From NCBI GenBank assembly GCA_947259315.1, contig CAMYLR010000024.1, positions 61,226 to 125,225 on the forward strand: a stretch of 64,000 bases of DNA. Direction: 5' to 3'. Each line of letters opens with the position of its first letter. Positions within the stretch are counted from its first letter, which is position 1. The translations under genes were made by a program, and so were the position numbers. This DNA is from an uncultured Gemmatimonadales bacterium. Lineage in GTDB: Bacteria > Gemmatimonadota > Gemmatimonadetes > JACCXV01 > JAHWKZ01. Shown piece after piece: positions 49,421 through 58,663 of this stretch. A model generated the notes under the pieces. The model was not told the DNA's origin. It did no database searches and saw only the letters and a list, made by a program, of their open reading frames with translations.

Positions 49421-50095
49421 ATGAACGAACCCCAAGCCAAGCCAGCCGCAAGCACCACGTACTCGACCGCGAATTCACGGCTGCACAGCGCCTACGGCCG
49501 GTATTTCAAGGCGTTTGCGATCGCCGCGACGGTCATCCACGGGATTATGATCTTCTTCTTCGTAGCACCCCGTGGGGCTGGCTTCGAGGCTCGGGCCGAG
49601 GAGATGGAGGTCATCGACATCCCACCCGAGATCAAGATCCCCCCGCCGCCTGAGGAGATCGCTCGCCCGGCTACGCCGGTGATCTCGGAGGAGCCGATCG
49701 AGGAGGATATCACGATCGCCGAGACCGACATCGTCGAGGATCAAGAGGTCCCCGAGGCGCCGCCCCCACCGTCTGACGATGTGGGCAACACGTTCACGTT
49801 CACGCCTTACACGGTCAAGCCGAAGTGCACGACGAACTGCACCGCCAAGGACATCCTGCGCCACGTGCCGCCGCTGCTTCAGAAGAGCGGCGTCCAGTGC
49901 AGCTTGGCGGTCGGCCTCCGGATCGATACCGGCGGCAAAGTGACCGCCACTCAGATCTTGAAGTCGAGCGGCAACCAGGGGTGCGATTCGGCGACCGAGA
50001 AGTGGGCCAAAACCACCAAGTGGTCGACAGCCTACAATCGCGATCAACCGGTCGTCGTCTGGATCAGCCAGCCGGTGAGCATCGAGACGAAGTAA
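49421..50095 (+). CDS. tonB: Energy transducer TonB
   Basis: 224 aa: one N-terminal helix (AFAIAATVIHGIMIFFFV), a periplasmic proline/glutamate-rich spacer (IPPEIKIPPPPEEIARP), and a C-terminal domain with VGLRIDTGGKVTATQILKSSG of TonB type, its core being RIDTGGKVTA. Four cysteines in the C-terminal half (KCTTNC, VQCS, GC) are unusual for TonB. Strong ribosome site AAAGGAGG. It couples the inner-membrane motor to the receptor that follows. Terminator 24 nt downstream. Confidence 0.92.
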   Translation: MNEPQAKPAASTTYSTANSRLHSAYGRYFKAFAIAATVIHGIMIFFFVAPRGAGFEARAEEMEVIDIPPEIKIPPPPEEIARPATPVISEEPIEEDITIAETDIVEDQEVPEAPPPPSDDVGNTFTFTPYTVKPKCTTNCTAKDILRHVPPLLQKSGVQCSLAVGLRIDTGGKVTATQILKSSGNQGCDSATEKWAKTTKWSTAYNRDQPVVVWISQPVSIETK

Positions 50096-50118
50096 CTTCG
50101 ATCTACCTGGTGAGATGA

Positions 50119-50152
50119 AGGGCTCCCACCGATCAGGTGGGGGCCCTTTTTG
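50119..50152 (+). terminator. Intrinsic terminator after tonB
   Basis: AGGGCTCCCACC / GGTGGGGGCCCT stem of 12 bp (one T-G), loop GATCA, then TTTTTGT. Confidence 0.88.
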
Positions 50153-50227
50153 TGCTCGATAGCGCTGTAATGTATTCAAATATCTTCATATACGGCAGAG
50201 AGCGGTCGAAACGTCTGATGCAATCGG

Positions 50228-50256
50228 TTGACAGCACCATTGACCGCCTCTATACT
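50228..50256 (+). promoter_or_regulatory. Promoter of the TonB-dependent receptor
   Basis: TTGACA at 50228-50233, 17 bp, TATACT at 50251-50256 (6 and 5 of 6 consensus positions). Confidence 0.8.
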
Positions 50257-50262
50257 CACTTA

Positions 50263-50488
50263 CTGGAACGCTGCTCCAGCCACAGCGTCCCCCCTGTGAA
50301 CCCCGAAATAAGGAGGGCGTTTCGGACGAACTTTCGTTTGCTTTTCATGGCGCTTTACGCGCCCCTCAACGATTCCAGCCACACACTGGGGAAACCTCGC
50401 GACCAAGCGACGATGTATTCGTACGCCGTGGACGCGAGCTAGCTCCCGTGCGTTTTGATTCTGTAGTGACTCGAACGGAGGGTACTCA
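50263..50488 (+). promoter_or_regulatory. Long 5' leader of the TonB receptor mRNA
   Basis: About 226 nt between the predicted transcription start and the receptor ATG, within the 393-nt gap after tonB. It holds a possible 5-bp hairpin (GGCGC...GCGCC near 50348) and the ribosome site CGGAGGG just before the ATG. I cannot match it to a known riboswitch. An open frame of 101 codons crossing the terminator and promoter is not a credible gene. Confidence 0.5.
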
Positions 50489-53400
50489 ATGAGGCAGCCT
50501 GGTGAGTTTAGAACGTTCGCTAGGTGGTCGTCCCTCGTCGTGGGCGTGTCGTTCCTGCTGCTGTTAAGCGGCGGGGCAGCATTTGCTCAGGTGACGGGAA
50601 AGGTGATCGGAACGGTCACCGATGGCGATACGGGGCAGCCGTTGGTCGGCGCCCAAATCGTCGTCGAAGGGACGAACCTGGGGAACGTGTCCAACGAGGA
50701 CGGCTACTACTTCATCAACAACATCGCGGTCGGCGTGCAGTCGCTGACGGCCCAGTACCTGGGCTATCAGACGACGACCAACGAGCAGCGGATCTTGGCC
50801 GGTCAGACGATGACCGTCGACTTCCGCCTATCGAGCGAGATCGTCCAAGCCGATCAAGCGATCGTGGCGGTGATCGAGCGCGAGCCGTTGGTGGCCCGTG
50901 ACAACACCGTGTCGAAGACGCGGTTTACGTCGGAGGATGCGCAGAACCTGCCGATCGGCAACGTCGATCAGCTGGTGACATTGTCGGCCGGGATCTACCG
51001 CAGCGGCACGACCCAGGACGGCAACGGGTTCGTGATCCGCGGCGGTCGCGCATCCGAGTCGGCGACGTTCATCGACGGTGTCCTGATCACCGACTTTGGC
51101 ACACAGTCCAACTCGACCGAGATCAATACGTTCGCGATCGAAGAGGTGGACGTGATCACGGGCGGGTTCTCGGCCGAGTTCGGCCACGCGCAGTCGGGTG
51201 TCGTGAACATCGTGACGCGCGAAGGCGCACGCGATTTCAGCGGCAACGTTCGGTTTACCACCGACGGCGAGCTGAGCACCGATGGCTACAGCTTCGAGGA
51301 GATCGAGCGCGCGGCAACGACGGCGGGCATTCCTGAGCCACAGGATTGCTGCGGCTACAATCAGATCACGGGGTCGCTGGGTGGTCCCATCGTCCCCGAC
51401 CGTTTGACCGCGTTTGGCTCGATGGAGATAACCGGTGCGGCCAACTTCTTCCCGAACATCGCCGGCTTCAACCCGGCGGCGGGCGGTTTCAACTCGAGCG
51501 GTTCCACAGAGACGATCCTTCCCGGTGACCGCGGTAGCGACACGCGGGTGCAAGCAAAGATGACGGCGTTCCTGCCGTCGAACGCGAAGCTGACGGGTAC
51601 GTATCTGTTCAACCGCGAGCAGCGCGAGAACTTTCACGACCTGTCGAGCTCGGGCGTCGCGCTCGGTTTGAACCAGAACCTGAGCTGGTTGGGGACGCGG
51701 CGGAAGACCCACGACATCATCGTCGGTTACGACCAGCAGATCTTCCAGACGGCGGAGAAGAGCCTGAACCTCCAGGTTCGGGGGAACTTCCACCAGTCGA
51801 AGTTTGTCCTTGGCACGCCGCTGAACGCCCAGACGGCACAGATCCTGTTGGATGACCCGGACTTTGGCGCCGAAGTCTGCGCCGAGTTCGGCAACGCGTG
51901 TGAGCGTGCGCTCGACGTCGTGGACTCGTTCGATCCCGACTTCTTGAACTGGAAGTGGGACGACGTGGAGTTCTTCTTCGAGGACTTCATGACCGCGGCT
52001 TCGATCCCGAACATCCCGACGGTTCGCACGAGCGATCCGGACGCGGTGTTTGGTGTGCCGCAGATCTTTGGCAACACCGGCTTCGGGAACGTGTTCCGGC
52101 GTCGCAACGAGCGGCGTTACGGTATCCGCGTGGATGTGGACAGCCAGCTCAACCGTGTCCACCGGATCAAGGTTGGCGGCGAGTTCAACTGGATCAACTA
52201 CGACGACCACTCGTCGCAGTTCACCAGCGGTCAGTTCGCCGACGAGGCGATCGTGGACCCGCGGATCGCGGCGTTCTACGCTCAGGATCGGTTGGATTAC
52301 GGCGACCTTGTGATCGACCTGGGTCTCCGTGTCGATCACTGGGATCCGAACGCGATGATCCCGCTGTTGCCAGGTGTCGTACCATGCGAAATCTCGGCGT
52401 TTGAACAGTGCACCGAGGATGCGGTGGCGGTCGAGGGCGTGACCCACACCGAGGTCTCGCCGCGGTTGGGCGTGGCGCACCCGATCACCGACGACACGCA
52501 GGTGCGTTTGTCGTACGGTGTGTTCCATCAGCTCCCGCAGCTTAGGCACTACTTCTCGAGCGTATTCACGGACTTCGTGGCCGCTCAGCAGAACCCGAAC
52601 ATCACGTACGGCAACCCGAACCTCGACTTCGTCTCGACGACGGCGTTCGAGGCCGGTATCACACACCTGTTGAGCGACAACATGGTGCTCGACATCGTGG
52701 GTTATAACCGTGACCGTCGCGGTGCCGTGCGTCTCGATGTATTCCAGACGAACGACATCTTCGAGGGCGTGTTGGAGCGTCGCGTGTACTTGAACGCGGA
52801 CAACGGGAACGTGAAGGGTTTGGACATCACGGTCCAGAAGCGTTACTCGGACTACTGGTCGACGAACGTTGCGTGGTCGCTGCAGTGGGCCCGTGGTACG
52901 ACGTCGTCACCGACGGAGTTCGCGACGGGTGGCGGTCTGGGTCGTCTGTTCGACCCGCTGTTCCCGGGCAGGCTGCTGGTGCCGCCCTCGGAGCTTCAGA
53001 ACGAGACGTTCGACCGTCTGCACACGATCAACTGGACGTGGACGTTGCGCTTCCCGGAGGACTTCAAGGAGGGCACGCCTGCGGGCCAGATCTTGAACAA
53101 TCTCGGCGTGTTCCTGGTGTACAACGCGCACTCGGGTGAGCCGTTCACGCGGCGCTCGACCGAGGGCCAGGGCGAGGCGCTGGAGGACATCAACGCCAGC
53201 CGCCTGCCATGGGTGCACCAGGCCGACATCCGGTTCACCAAGGCGTTCGCGCTGGGTTCCGGAATGGATCTGGAGCTGTTCGCTGGTATCCTGAACTTCC
53301 TGGATATCGAGAACGTTCTCGAGATAAACGAGAGCTCGGGTCTGCCGAACGTCACCGGTTTTGAGGACCAGATTTCCGCGACGCCGCTGATCCCGGTCAG

Positions 53401-53662
53401 CGACCGTACGGACGGGAGCGGTCCGCAGGACTTCCCGATCGCGATCTCCGATCTGGTTGAAGAGTTCCAGGACGAGTATGCGCTCCAGGACTTCAACCGC
53501 GACGGCTCGATCTCGTTCGACGAGGCGCAGCAGGCGCTTCGGAACGCGAAGCAGGCGTCGGGTGACGGGGCGGACTTCATCGTCGGCAGCAACACCGGCG
53601 ACTCGCCGCTCAATTACGGCACCCCGCGTCGGTACCGTTTTGGTGTTGAGTTCCGTTTCTAA
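50489..53662 (+). CDS. TonB-dependent outer-membrane receptor with carboxypeptidase-like N domain and EF-hand
   Basis: 1057 aa. Signal peptide ending AAFAQ; CarboxypepD_reg-like domain (about 36-115); plug domain (about 130-240, with GFVIRGGRASESATFIDG and EEVDVITGGFSAEFGHAQSG, cores VIRGGR and FSAEFGHAQSGVVN); then a 22-strand-type barrel ending in FGVEFRF with the terminal aromatic typical of outer-membrane insertion. An EF-hand loop lies at residues 1001-1012. It resembles SusC/Oar-like receptors but has no SusD beside it. The upstream exbB-exbD-tonB operon would power it. Substrate unknown. Confidence 0.9.
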   Translation: MRQPGEFRTFARWSSLVVGVSFLLLLSGGAAFAQVTGKVIGTVTDGDTGQPLVGAQIVVEGTNLGNVSNEDGYYFINNIAVGVQSLTAQYLGYQTTTNEQRILAGQTMTVDFRLSSEIVQADQAIVAVIEREPLVARDNTVSKTRFTSEDAQNLPIGNVDQLVTLSAGIYRSGTTQDGNGFVIRGGRASESATFIDGVLITDFGTQSNSTEINTFAIEEVDVITGGFSAEFGHAQSGVVNIVTREGARDFSGNVRFTTDGELSTDGYSFEEIERAATTAGIPEPQDCCGYNQITGSLGGPIVPDRLTAFGSMEITGAANFFPNIAGFNPAAGGFNSSGSTETILPGDRGSDTRVQAKMTAFLPSNAKLTGTYLFNREQRENFHDLSSSGVALGLNQNLSWLGTRRKTHDIIVGYDQQIFQTAEKSLNLQVRGNFHQSKFVLGTPLNAQTAQILLDDPDFGAEVCAEFGNACERALDVVDSFDPDFLNWKWDDVEFFFEDFMTAASIPNIPTVRTSDPDAVFGVPQIFGNTGFGNVFRRRNERRYGIRVDVDSQLNRVHRIKVGGEFNWINYDDHSSQFTSGQFADEAIVDPRIAAFYAQDRLDYGDLVIDLGLRVDHWDPNAMIPLLPGVVPCEISAFEQCTEDAVAVEGVTHTEVSPRLGVAHPITDDTQVRLSYGVFHQLPQLRHYFSSVFTDFVAAQQNPNITYGNPNLDFVSTTAFEAGITHLLSDNMVLDIVGYNRDRRGAVRLDVFQTNDIFEGVLERRVYLNADNGNVKGLDITVQKRYSDYWSTNVAWSLQWARGTTSSPTEFATGGGLGRLFDPLFPGRLLVPPSELQNETFDRLHTINWTWTLRFPEDFKEGTPAGQILNNLGVFLVYNAHSGEPFTRRSTEGQGEALEDINASRLPWVHQADIRFTKAFALGSGMDLELFAGILNFLDIENVLEINESSGLPNVTGFEDQISATPLIPVSDRTDGSGPQDFPIAISDLVEEFQDEYALQDFNRDGSISFDEAQQALRNAKQASGDGADFIVGSNTGDSPLNYGTPRRYRFGVEFRF
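53489..53524 (+). other. EF-hand calcium-binding loop inside the receptor gene
   Basis: Encodes DFNRDGSISFDE: Asp1, Asn3, Asp5, Gly6, Ile8, Glu12, a canonical 12-residue EF-hand loop, followed by a helix-like AQQALRNAKQ. It is located between the last barrel strands, probably in a surface loop. Confidence 0.75.
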
Positions 53663-53677
53663 GCAGCTGCTTAGCTC

Positions 53678-53710
53678 GGTGAGGGGTGCCTTTATGTGGC
53701 GCCCCTCGCC
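53678..53710 (+). other. Stable intergenic hairpin without U tract
   Basis: 13-bp stem (two G-U) GGTGAGGGGTGCC/GGCGCCCCTCGCC with a 7-nt loop, between the receptor stop and the next gene. No T run follows, so it looks more like a processing or stabilising element than a terminator. A short palindrome TAAGCAGCTGCTTA spans the receptor stop. Confidence 0.6.
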
Positions 53711-53734
53711 GGACCAAATCCATCAGGAGGTTGC

Positions 53735-56700
53735 ATGGTGTTAAGAAGGTGGTTTGAGAGCTCGCGGCTGCGGAGCCAGTTTACGGGCTTTACGGCCGCA
53801 GTACTGCTGTTGGCGGTCGCGGTGACGGCCGTCGGCGAGCCGCCCAAGGACCGGCCAAACAACGGCCGGGATCTGACGGGGGCGACTACGCCGACCCTGA
53901 TCACGATCGACCGCAACCGCATGATCTTGATCTTGATTGACACCGGCGATATCGCGTCGGGATCGTCGGTCGGCGGCGGTGGATTTTGGAGGACGACGAC
54001 CGACCAGTACATCTTCTCGTCGGGTCCCAATGTGGGAGCGATTATCCCCGACGGGCAGATCGTGTTCTTCAAGGGTGGTCCGTTTACAGAGACAGGAACG
54101 GGCGGCCCGGTCTTTAGCGGTCAGGGGCTGGACGACTTCTTCGTCAGCACCGACCCCGCCGACGTTGGGAACTTCCCGGAGGTCTGCACAGTGGACTCGT
54201 TCCGGCAAGAACAGTTCCCGTCGCTGGCGTCGTTCGCCGGCGAGCCGTTCCCCGGTTTCGCCGATATCACGGTGTGCACGGCGTCGAACGACATCACGAT
54301 CGGCACGTGCGGGACGTGTGGTGGCTTGCGCGTCGGCGTTGAGATCGTCGAGGTCGCATTCCAGTTCAGCGTTCCGGCGGTGCAGGACTTCACGTTCTTC
54401 ATCTTCCGGGTGTTTAACCGCACGGAGTTCCTGAACGCCGGGAACTCGCCACTACAGCCGGCCGGTCCCTACGACCTGCAGGATGTGTCGGTGGCGTACG
54501 CGATCGATCCCGACCTCGGCGAGGCCGGCGATGACCAGATCGCGTTCTTCCCTGGCGTCCAGACGATGACGTGGTGGGACTCCGACTTCAGCGAGCCACA
54601 GTTCCAGAACCCGCCCGGCATCGGCGGCGTCACGTACCTGAAGACTCCGGTCGATCCGGCGACGGGCGAAGAGGTCGGTCTGGCGGAGTTCACCGTGTTC
54701 ACGAACGGGAACCCGCGCCCCGACCCGTCGGATAAGGAGACGTGGTACGCGCTGATGATCGGCGACCCGTCAGAGGTCGTGCTGGAAGTCGATCCGCGTG
54801 ACATCCGCGGCATGGCGTCTTCGGCTCTGTTCCCGCTGCCGGCGGGGGAGTTCGTGGAGATCTACGCCGCGATCTTCTACGCCGACATCTCGGGTTCGCC
54901 GCCAGCGCAGCTGTTGGCCGAAGCTTACAAGAACCTGGCCACCGGCGAGCTGGTCCCGGACGCCAACGACGACCCGATCTTCGACAACTTCCGGTTGGTG
55001 CAGCAGACGGCCCAGGCGACGTTTGACGCCGGGTTCGTGGTGCCGACGGCACCGCCCAAGCCGGATGTGACGCTCATACCCGGCGACGGGCAAGTCGCAG
55101 TGGTCTGGGAGCCCAGCCCTGTCGAGAGCGTGAACCCGTTCGCGAAGGTAGCCCGCGATCCGTTCTCTCGGCTGGGTGACGGTACGCCCGACCCGGATGC
55201 GCCCGGGCTGGGGATTATCCTGGACGCGGAGGACGTGATCTTCGATCCGAGCCGTGATATTGGCGGGACGACTGGATTCGTGGATGCCGCGACCGCCGGT
55301 TTGACCGGCGCCGAGGCGACGAACGCGGCGTTCAACCTCGACTTCCTAATCCAGGACTTCCAGGGGTTCAACGTTTACAGGGCGTTCACCGGCATCGCCG
55401 ATGACGCCGAGCTGATCGCCCAGTTCGACGTCTCCGACGGTATAACGGCGGGGACGTTCTGCACCGGGGCGCAGGCGATCTTCGACGCGGACGCCGAGTT
55501 TGTGACGACCGTCTGCACGGAGACCGCGGATCTGGATATCGGCGGCGACACGGGTCTCAACTTCGCGATCGTCGATCGCGGGGGGAACTTCCCCGATCCG
55601 TCGACCGGTCCGGGGTTGCTCAACGGGATCCCGATCTCGTACGCGGTGACGGCGTTCGCGGTGAACCCGGGGCAGTCCCCGGTGACGTTGCCGACGCAGG
55701 AGGCGCTGGACGTGCTGAACTCCGGCCCGACCCCGGCCGCGCCGCTGGTACTCGAATCCGGTCTGTCGCCGCTAGGGAGCTCGACTCCGCGCTCGAACTC
55801 GAGCGCGTTTATCGACGCGATCCCAGGGACCGTGTCGATCCTCGATGCGGCGGGAACCGCGTTGGTCGGCAACGACGCCAACATGACGCTGGACGAGAAC
55901 AACGTTCCGGCGGCTCCGATCCCGGGCGCGCGAACGATCGACTTGAGCGTCACGGTCGCTAACGCGCTTTTGATCCCGTCCGATTTCGGACAGCTTCAGC
56001 TGCGGATCGACGACGCAGAAGCCCGGATGCACTGTCTGAGCGCACCGGGTGGGTGCTTCAACCTGGACGCCGAGTTTGGCGGCCTCGGCCTTGGCGCAGC
56101 ATTCGACCGGTTGGTCGGCGTCGACGTGCGTGGCCGCGAGGTGGAGTTCCGAATCACGGACGCCTCCGGCACGACGCTCCAGACGCTCGACGGCTCGCCA
56201 GCGGCGGGCTCGTTGTTCACCGACTTCATCTCGTTCAACGGGCTGACGAACTACGAATCGCCGACGTTCGCGATCGTGTTCGCGGACGCACCGGACGAGA
56301 TCGCGTTCACGACGGCGTTCTCATCGTCGGTCGGGAACCGGGCCAACCAGTGCGGACGGCAGAACAGCTGCGGCCTGCTGGATGCGACCCGCTCCGGTCC
56401 GCCGGCTTCGATCGCCGTGGTCGACTTCGAGGTCGGCGCGTACGGTCAGTACCGGTACGGCGACATCGAGCTGGTGTGGAGCAACACGGGTGGTGTGCTG
56501 AGCTTGAGCTCGGTGCGCGACCTCTCGAACGGCGTCGACCTCGCCTTCAGCCCGAAGTTCGGCAACGAGGGTTGGGGCTTCGCCGCTGAGACCGGTCTGG
56601 GGGCCAACGAGGAAGCGGCCGCCGGCTTGATCGGTGCCGTGCCGCGTACGGCCTCGGGCAAGGTCCTCTATCCGGACCCGCTGTTCCAGTTTCTCGGTGG

Positions 56701-57388
56701 CCAGAACTGCAGCTTCGCGGGCGGGATCCAAGGTGCTGCGCACTGGACCGACTTGCAGTCCGATCCGACGATCTTCGACCGGATGATCCTGTCGCCCGGC
56801 TTCCCGCAGTTCCGGGGTGATTTCGGGCAGCCCGATGCGTACCAGCAGAACGCTGCGCTGTTCACCTGTCCGGCAGGTGGCGGCTTCGGCTGCGCCGGTG
56901 CGGCGGGGTTGCAGGGCACCCGGCTGTACGTAGCCGGGACATGGCTCGACATGTCGTTCAACCAGCTGCCGGCCGACGGCGAGACGTGGATCCTCCAGCT
57001 GAGTAGCGCCTCAGCGGGGACCTCTCGTCCGCCGGTCCCAGGGTCGATCGTGAGCATCCCGCTAGCCGGTGGCTCGAACGACCTGGTGAACGCCGATCTG
57101 TCGGAGATCCTGGTGGTCCCGAACCCGTTTATCGCGCAGAACGAGATCACGCGCGGTCGCGGGTTGCAGCGGATCCTGTTCACCCAGATGCCGCCCCAGG
57201 CGACGTTGCGGATCTACACGATCAGCGGCAACCTGGTGCGCGTGCTCGAGCACTCCGACGGTAGCGGAACGTTGGAGTGGGATGTACGCACGCGGTTCGA
57301 TCTGTTTGTGGCGAGTGGGAACTACTACTTCCACGTAACGACGCCGGACGGTCGGACCAGTTTGGGACGTTTTGCGGTTATCAATTAG
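53735..57388 (+). CDS. Large secreted protein with type IX-like C-terminal sorting domain
   Basis: 1217 aa from ATG 53735, preceded by AGGAGG; the earlier in-frame ATG overlaps the intergenic hairpin. N-terminal signal (FTAAVLLLAVAVTAV). The middle holds a fibronectin-III-like segment (IPGDGQVAVVWEPSP ... FQGFNVYRAF). The C-terminal 90 residues (ILVVPNPFIAQNE, LRIYTISGNLVRVLE, VASGNYYFHVTTPDG) match the type A/FlgD-like sorting domain seen in type IX substrates. Enriched in Asp/Gly/Ala with paired cysteines. Function unknown; it occupies the SusD position after the receptor. Confidence 0.8.
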   Translation: MVLRRWFESSRLRSQFTGFTAAVLLLAVAVTAVGEPPKDRPNNGRDLTGATTPTLITIDRNRMILILIDTGDIASGSSVGGGGFWRTTTDQYIFSSGPNVGAIIPDGQIVFFKGGPFTETGTGGPVFSGQGLDDFFVSTDPADVGNFPEVCTVDSFRQEQFPSLASFAGEPFPGFADITVCTASNDITIGTCGTCGGLRVGVEIVEVAFQFSVPAVQDFTFFIFRVFNRTEFLNAGNSPLQPAGPYDLQDVSVAYAIDPDLGEAGDDQIAFFPGVQTMTWWDSDFSEPQFQNPPGIGGVTYLKTPVDPATGEEVGLAEFTVFTNGNPRPDPSDKETWYALMIGDPSEVVLEVDPRDIRGMASSALFPLPAGEFVEIYAAIFYADISGSPPAQLLAEAYKNLATGELVPDANDDPIFDNFRLVQQTAQATFDAGFVVPTAPPKPDVTLIPGDGQVAVVWEPSPVESVNPFAKVARDPFSRLGDGTPDPDAPGLGIILDAEDVIFDPSRDIGGTTGFVDAATAGLTGAEATNAAFNLDFLIQDFQGFNVYRAFTGIADDAELIAQFDVSDGITAGTFCTGAQAIFDADAEFVTTVCTETADLDIGGDTGLNFAIVDRGGNFPDPSTGPGLLNGIPISYAVTAFAVNPGQSPVTLPTQEALDVLNSGPTPAAPLVLESGLSPLGSSTPRSNSSAFIDAIPGTVSILDAAGTALVGNDANMTLDENNVPAAPIPGARTIDLSVTVANALLIPSDFGQLQLRIDDAEARMHCLSAPGGCFNLDAEFGGLGLGAAFDRLVGVDVRGREVEFRITDASGTTLQTLDGSPAAGSLFTDFISFNGLTNYESPTFAIVFADAPDEIAFTTAFSSSVGNRANQCGRQNSCGLLDATRSGPPASIAVVDFEVGAYGQYRYGDIELVWSNTGGVLSLSSVRDLSNGVDLAFSPKFGNEGWGFAAETGLGANEEAAAGLIGAVPRTASGKVLYPDPLFQFLGGQNCSFAGGIQGAAHWTDLQSDPTIFDRMILSPGFPQFRGDFGQPDAYQQNAALFTCPAGGGFGCAGAAGLQGTRLYVAGTWLDMSFNQLPADGETWILQLSSASAGTSRPPVPGSIVSIPLAGGSNDLVNADLSEILVVPNPFIAQNEITRGRGLQRILFTQMPPQATLRIYTISGNLVRVLEHSDGSGTLEWDVRTRFDLFVASGNYYFHVTTPDGRTSLGRFAVIN

Positions 57389-57467
57389 ACGCGGCGCAGA
57401 GGGCGCGGCTCGCCGTAGGGCGGGCCGTCCCTCGACGCAGCCCTTTGACTTTGGAGGTAGTCTGGAC

Positions 57468-58619
57468 ATGAAGAAGCTCTGGAGAAGCGTTGGGCTGGGG
57501 AGCTTCATGGGCGTGCTGCTGCTCGCCGCGTTTACCCCGGTTCGCGCGCAGACGACGGGCGATCTTCCGCCGATCCTGCAGGGTCGGGAGGAAGGGTTCT
57601 CGTTTATCGGGAACGCCGGCGGGGAGTTTTTGACGATCCCCGTGGGGGCTCGCGGCGTGGCGATGGGCCAGGCGTTTACGGCGGTAGTGGACGACGTGAG
57701 CGCATTGTGGTGGAACCCGGCGGGGTTGGGCTTTATGCGCAGCCCGGCGGCGTTCTTTACCAACATCAACATGCCCTTGGACCTACAGTACAACTATGCG
57801 GGCGTAGGTGCGCCGGTGTTTGAAGGCAACGGCGTGATCGGCGCGGCTTTTGGCGTCTTGACGATGAACGAGATGCAAGTGACGACGATCGCACAGCCGA
57901 CGGGCGCGCCCGAGCAGTTTGACAGCTGGAGTTCGTCGACGCAGATGTCGTATGCCCACAACTTGAGCGACCGGTTTACGGCCGGTATGAGCTTCAAGTG
58001 GGTACACGAGAACATCTTTGGTCTGACGTCAGACGCGTTCCAGTTTGACTTTGGTACGAACTACCACACGACGTTTGCGGGTCGTGGCATCCGTCTGGCG
58101 TTCGTGGTTCAGAACATCGGCACGAACTTCAAGAGCGAGGGTTCGCGACTGCAGATCGCGGCCCGTCCGCCGGAGTTCCCCACGTTCCCGAACTCGGGTA
58201 ACCTGGCGTTGGAGTTCAAGACGGAGGACTTCCGACCGCCGACGACGTTGAAGACGGCGCTGGCGTACTACTTGGTGGAGAGCGAGTCGTCGTCGTTCAT
58301 CGTCAACGGCGAGTTCTCGGCTCCGCGTCAGCTACAAACAACGGTGTCTGTGGGTGGTGAGTGGTCGCAGGTGTTGACGCCGGCGAACAACGGCGGCGCA
58401 GTGGCGACGACGGTGTCGGCGCGTGGTGGTTACACGTACCAGCAGGACGAGGAAGAACTGGATTCCAGCCCGAACGACAGCGACACGCTGCGCGGTCTCG
58501 GGTTTGGCGCCGGTCTGCAGTTCGACTTCACGACGTTCGGAGCGGCGTTTGACTACGCGTTCCGCGATTGGGGTCGCCTCGGTGGTACGAACAACTTCAG
58601 CGTCTCGGTGTTGTTCTAG
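57468..58619 (+). CDS. PorV/PorQ-family outer-membrane protein
   Basis: 383 aa from ATG 57468, preceded by TTGGAGG. Signal peptide ending PVRAQ. The family start is clear: FLTIPVGARGVAMGQAFTAV and DDVSALWWNPAGLGFM (core VSALWWNPAGL), followed by FadL-like beta strands to a terminal SVLF. In Bacteroidetes PorV binds and shuttles type IX substrates at the outer membrane. Position directly after a protein with a sorting-type C terminus supports a related job, but no other type IX component (SprA, PorU, PorM) is in the window. Confidence 0.88.
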   Translation: MKKLWRSVGLGSFMGVLLLAAFTPVRAQTTGDLPPILQGREEGFSFIGNAGGEFLTIPVGARGVAMGQAFTAVVDDVSALWWNPAGLGFMRSPAAFFTNINMPLDLQYNYAGVGAPVFEGNGVIGAAFGVLTMNEMQVTTIAQPTGAPEQFDSWSSSTQMSYAHNLSDRFTAGMSFKWVHENIFGLTSDAFQFDFGTNYHTTFAGRGIRLAFVVQNIGTNFKSEGSRLQIAARPPEFPTFPNSGNLALEFKTEDFRPPTTLKTALAYYLVESESSSFIVNGEFSAPRQLQTTVSVGGEWSQVLTPANNGGAVATTVSARGGYTYQQDEEELDSSPNDSDTLRGLGFGAGLQFDFTTFGAAFDYAFRDWGRLGGTNNFSVSVLF

Positions 58620-58663
58620 CGGGCACCCAGCCATCGCTAGGAACAGCTAGAGGGCTGAAAAGA

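Noticed and set aside
50137-50442. Open frame of 101 codons between tonB and the receptor
   Set aside because: It begins inside the tonB terminator stem and crosses the receptor promoter; no ribosome site, no recognisable domain.
50263-50488. Cobalamin riboswitch in the TonB receptor leader
   Set aside because: A segment with CCACACACTGGGG looked suggestive, but the B12-box and core spacing are not present.
50828-52666. 612-codon minus-strand frame opposite the TonB receptor
   Set aside because: Antisense of a well-supported receptor; the translation is Arg/Val/Asp-rich without motifs, as expected from high-GC shadow frames.
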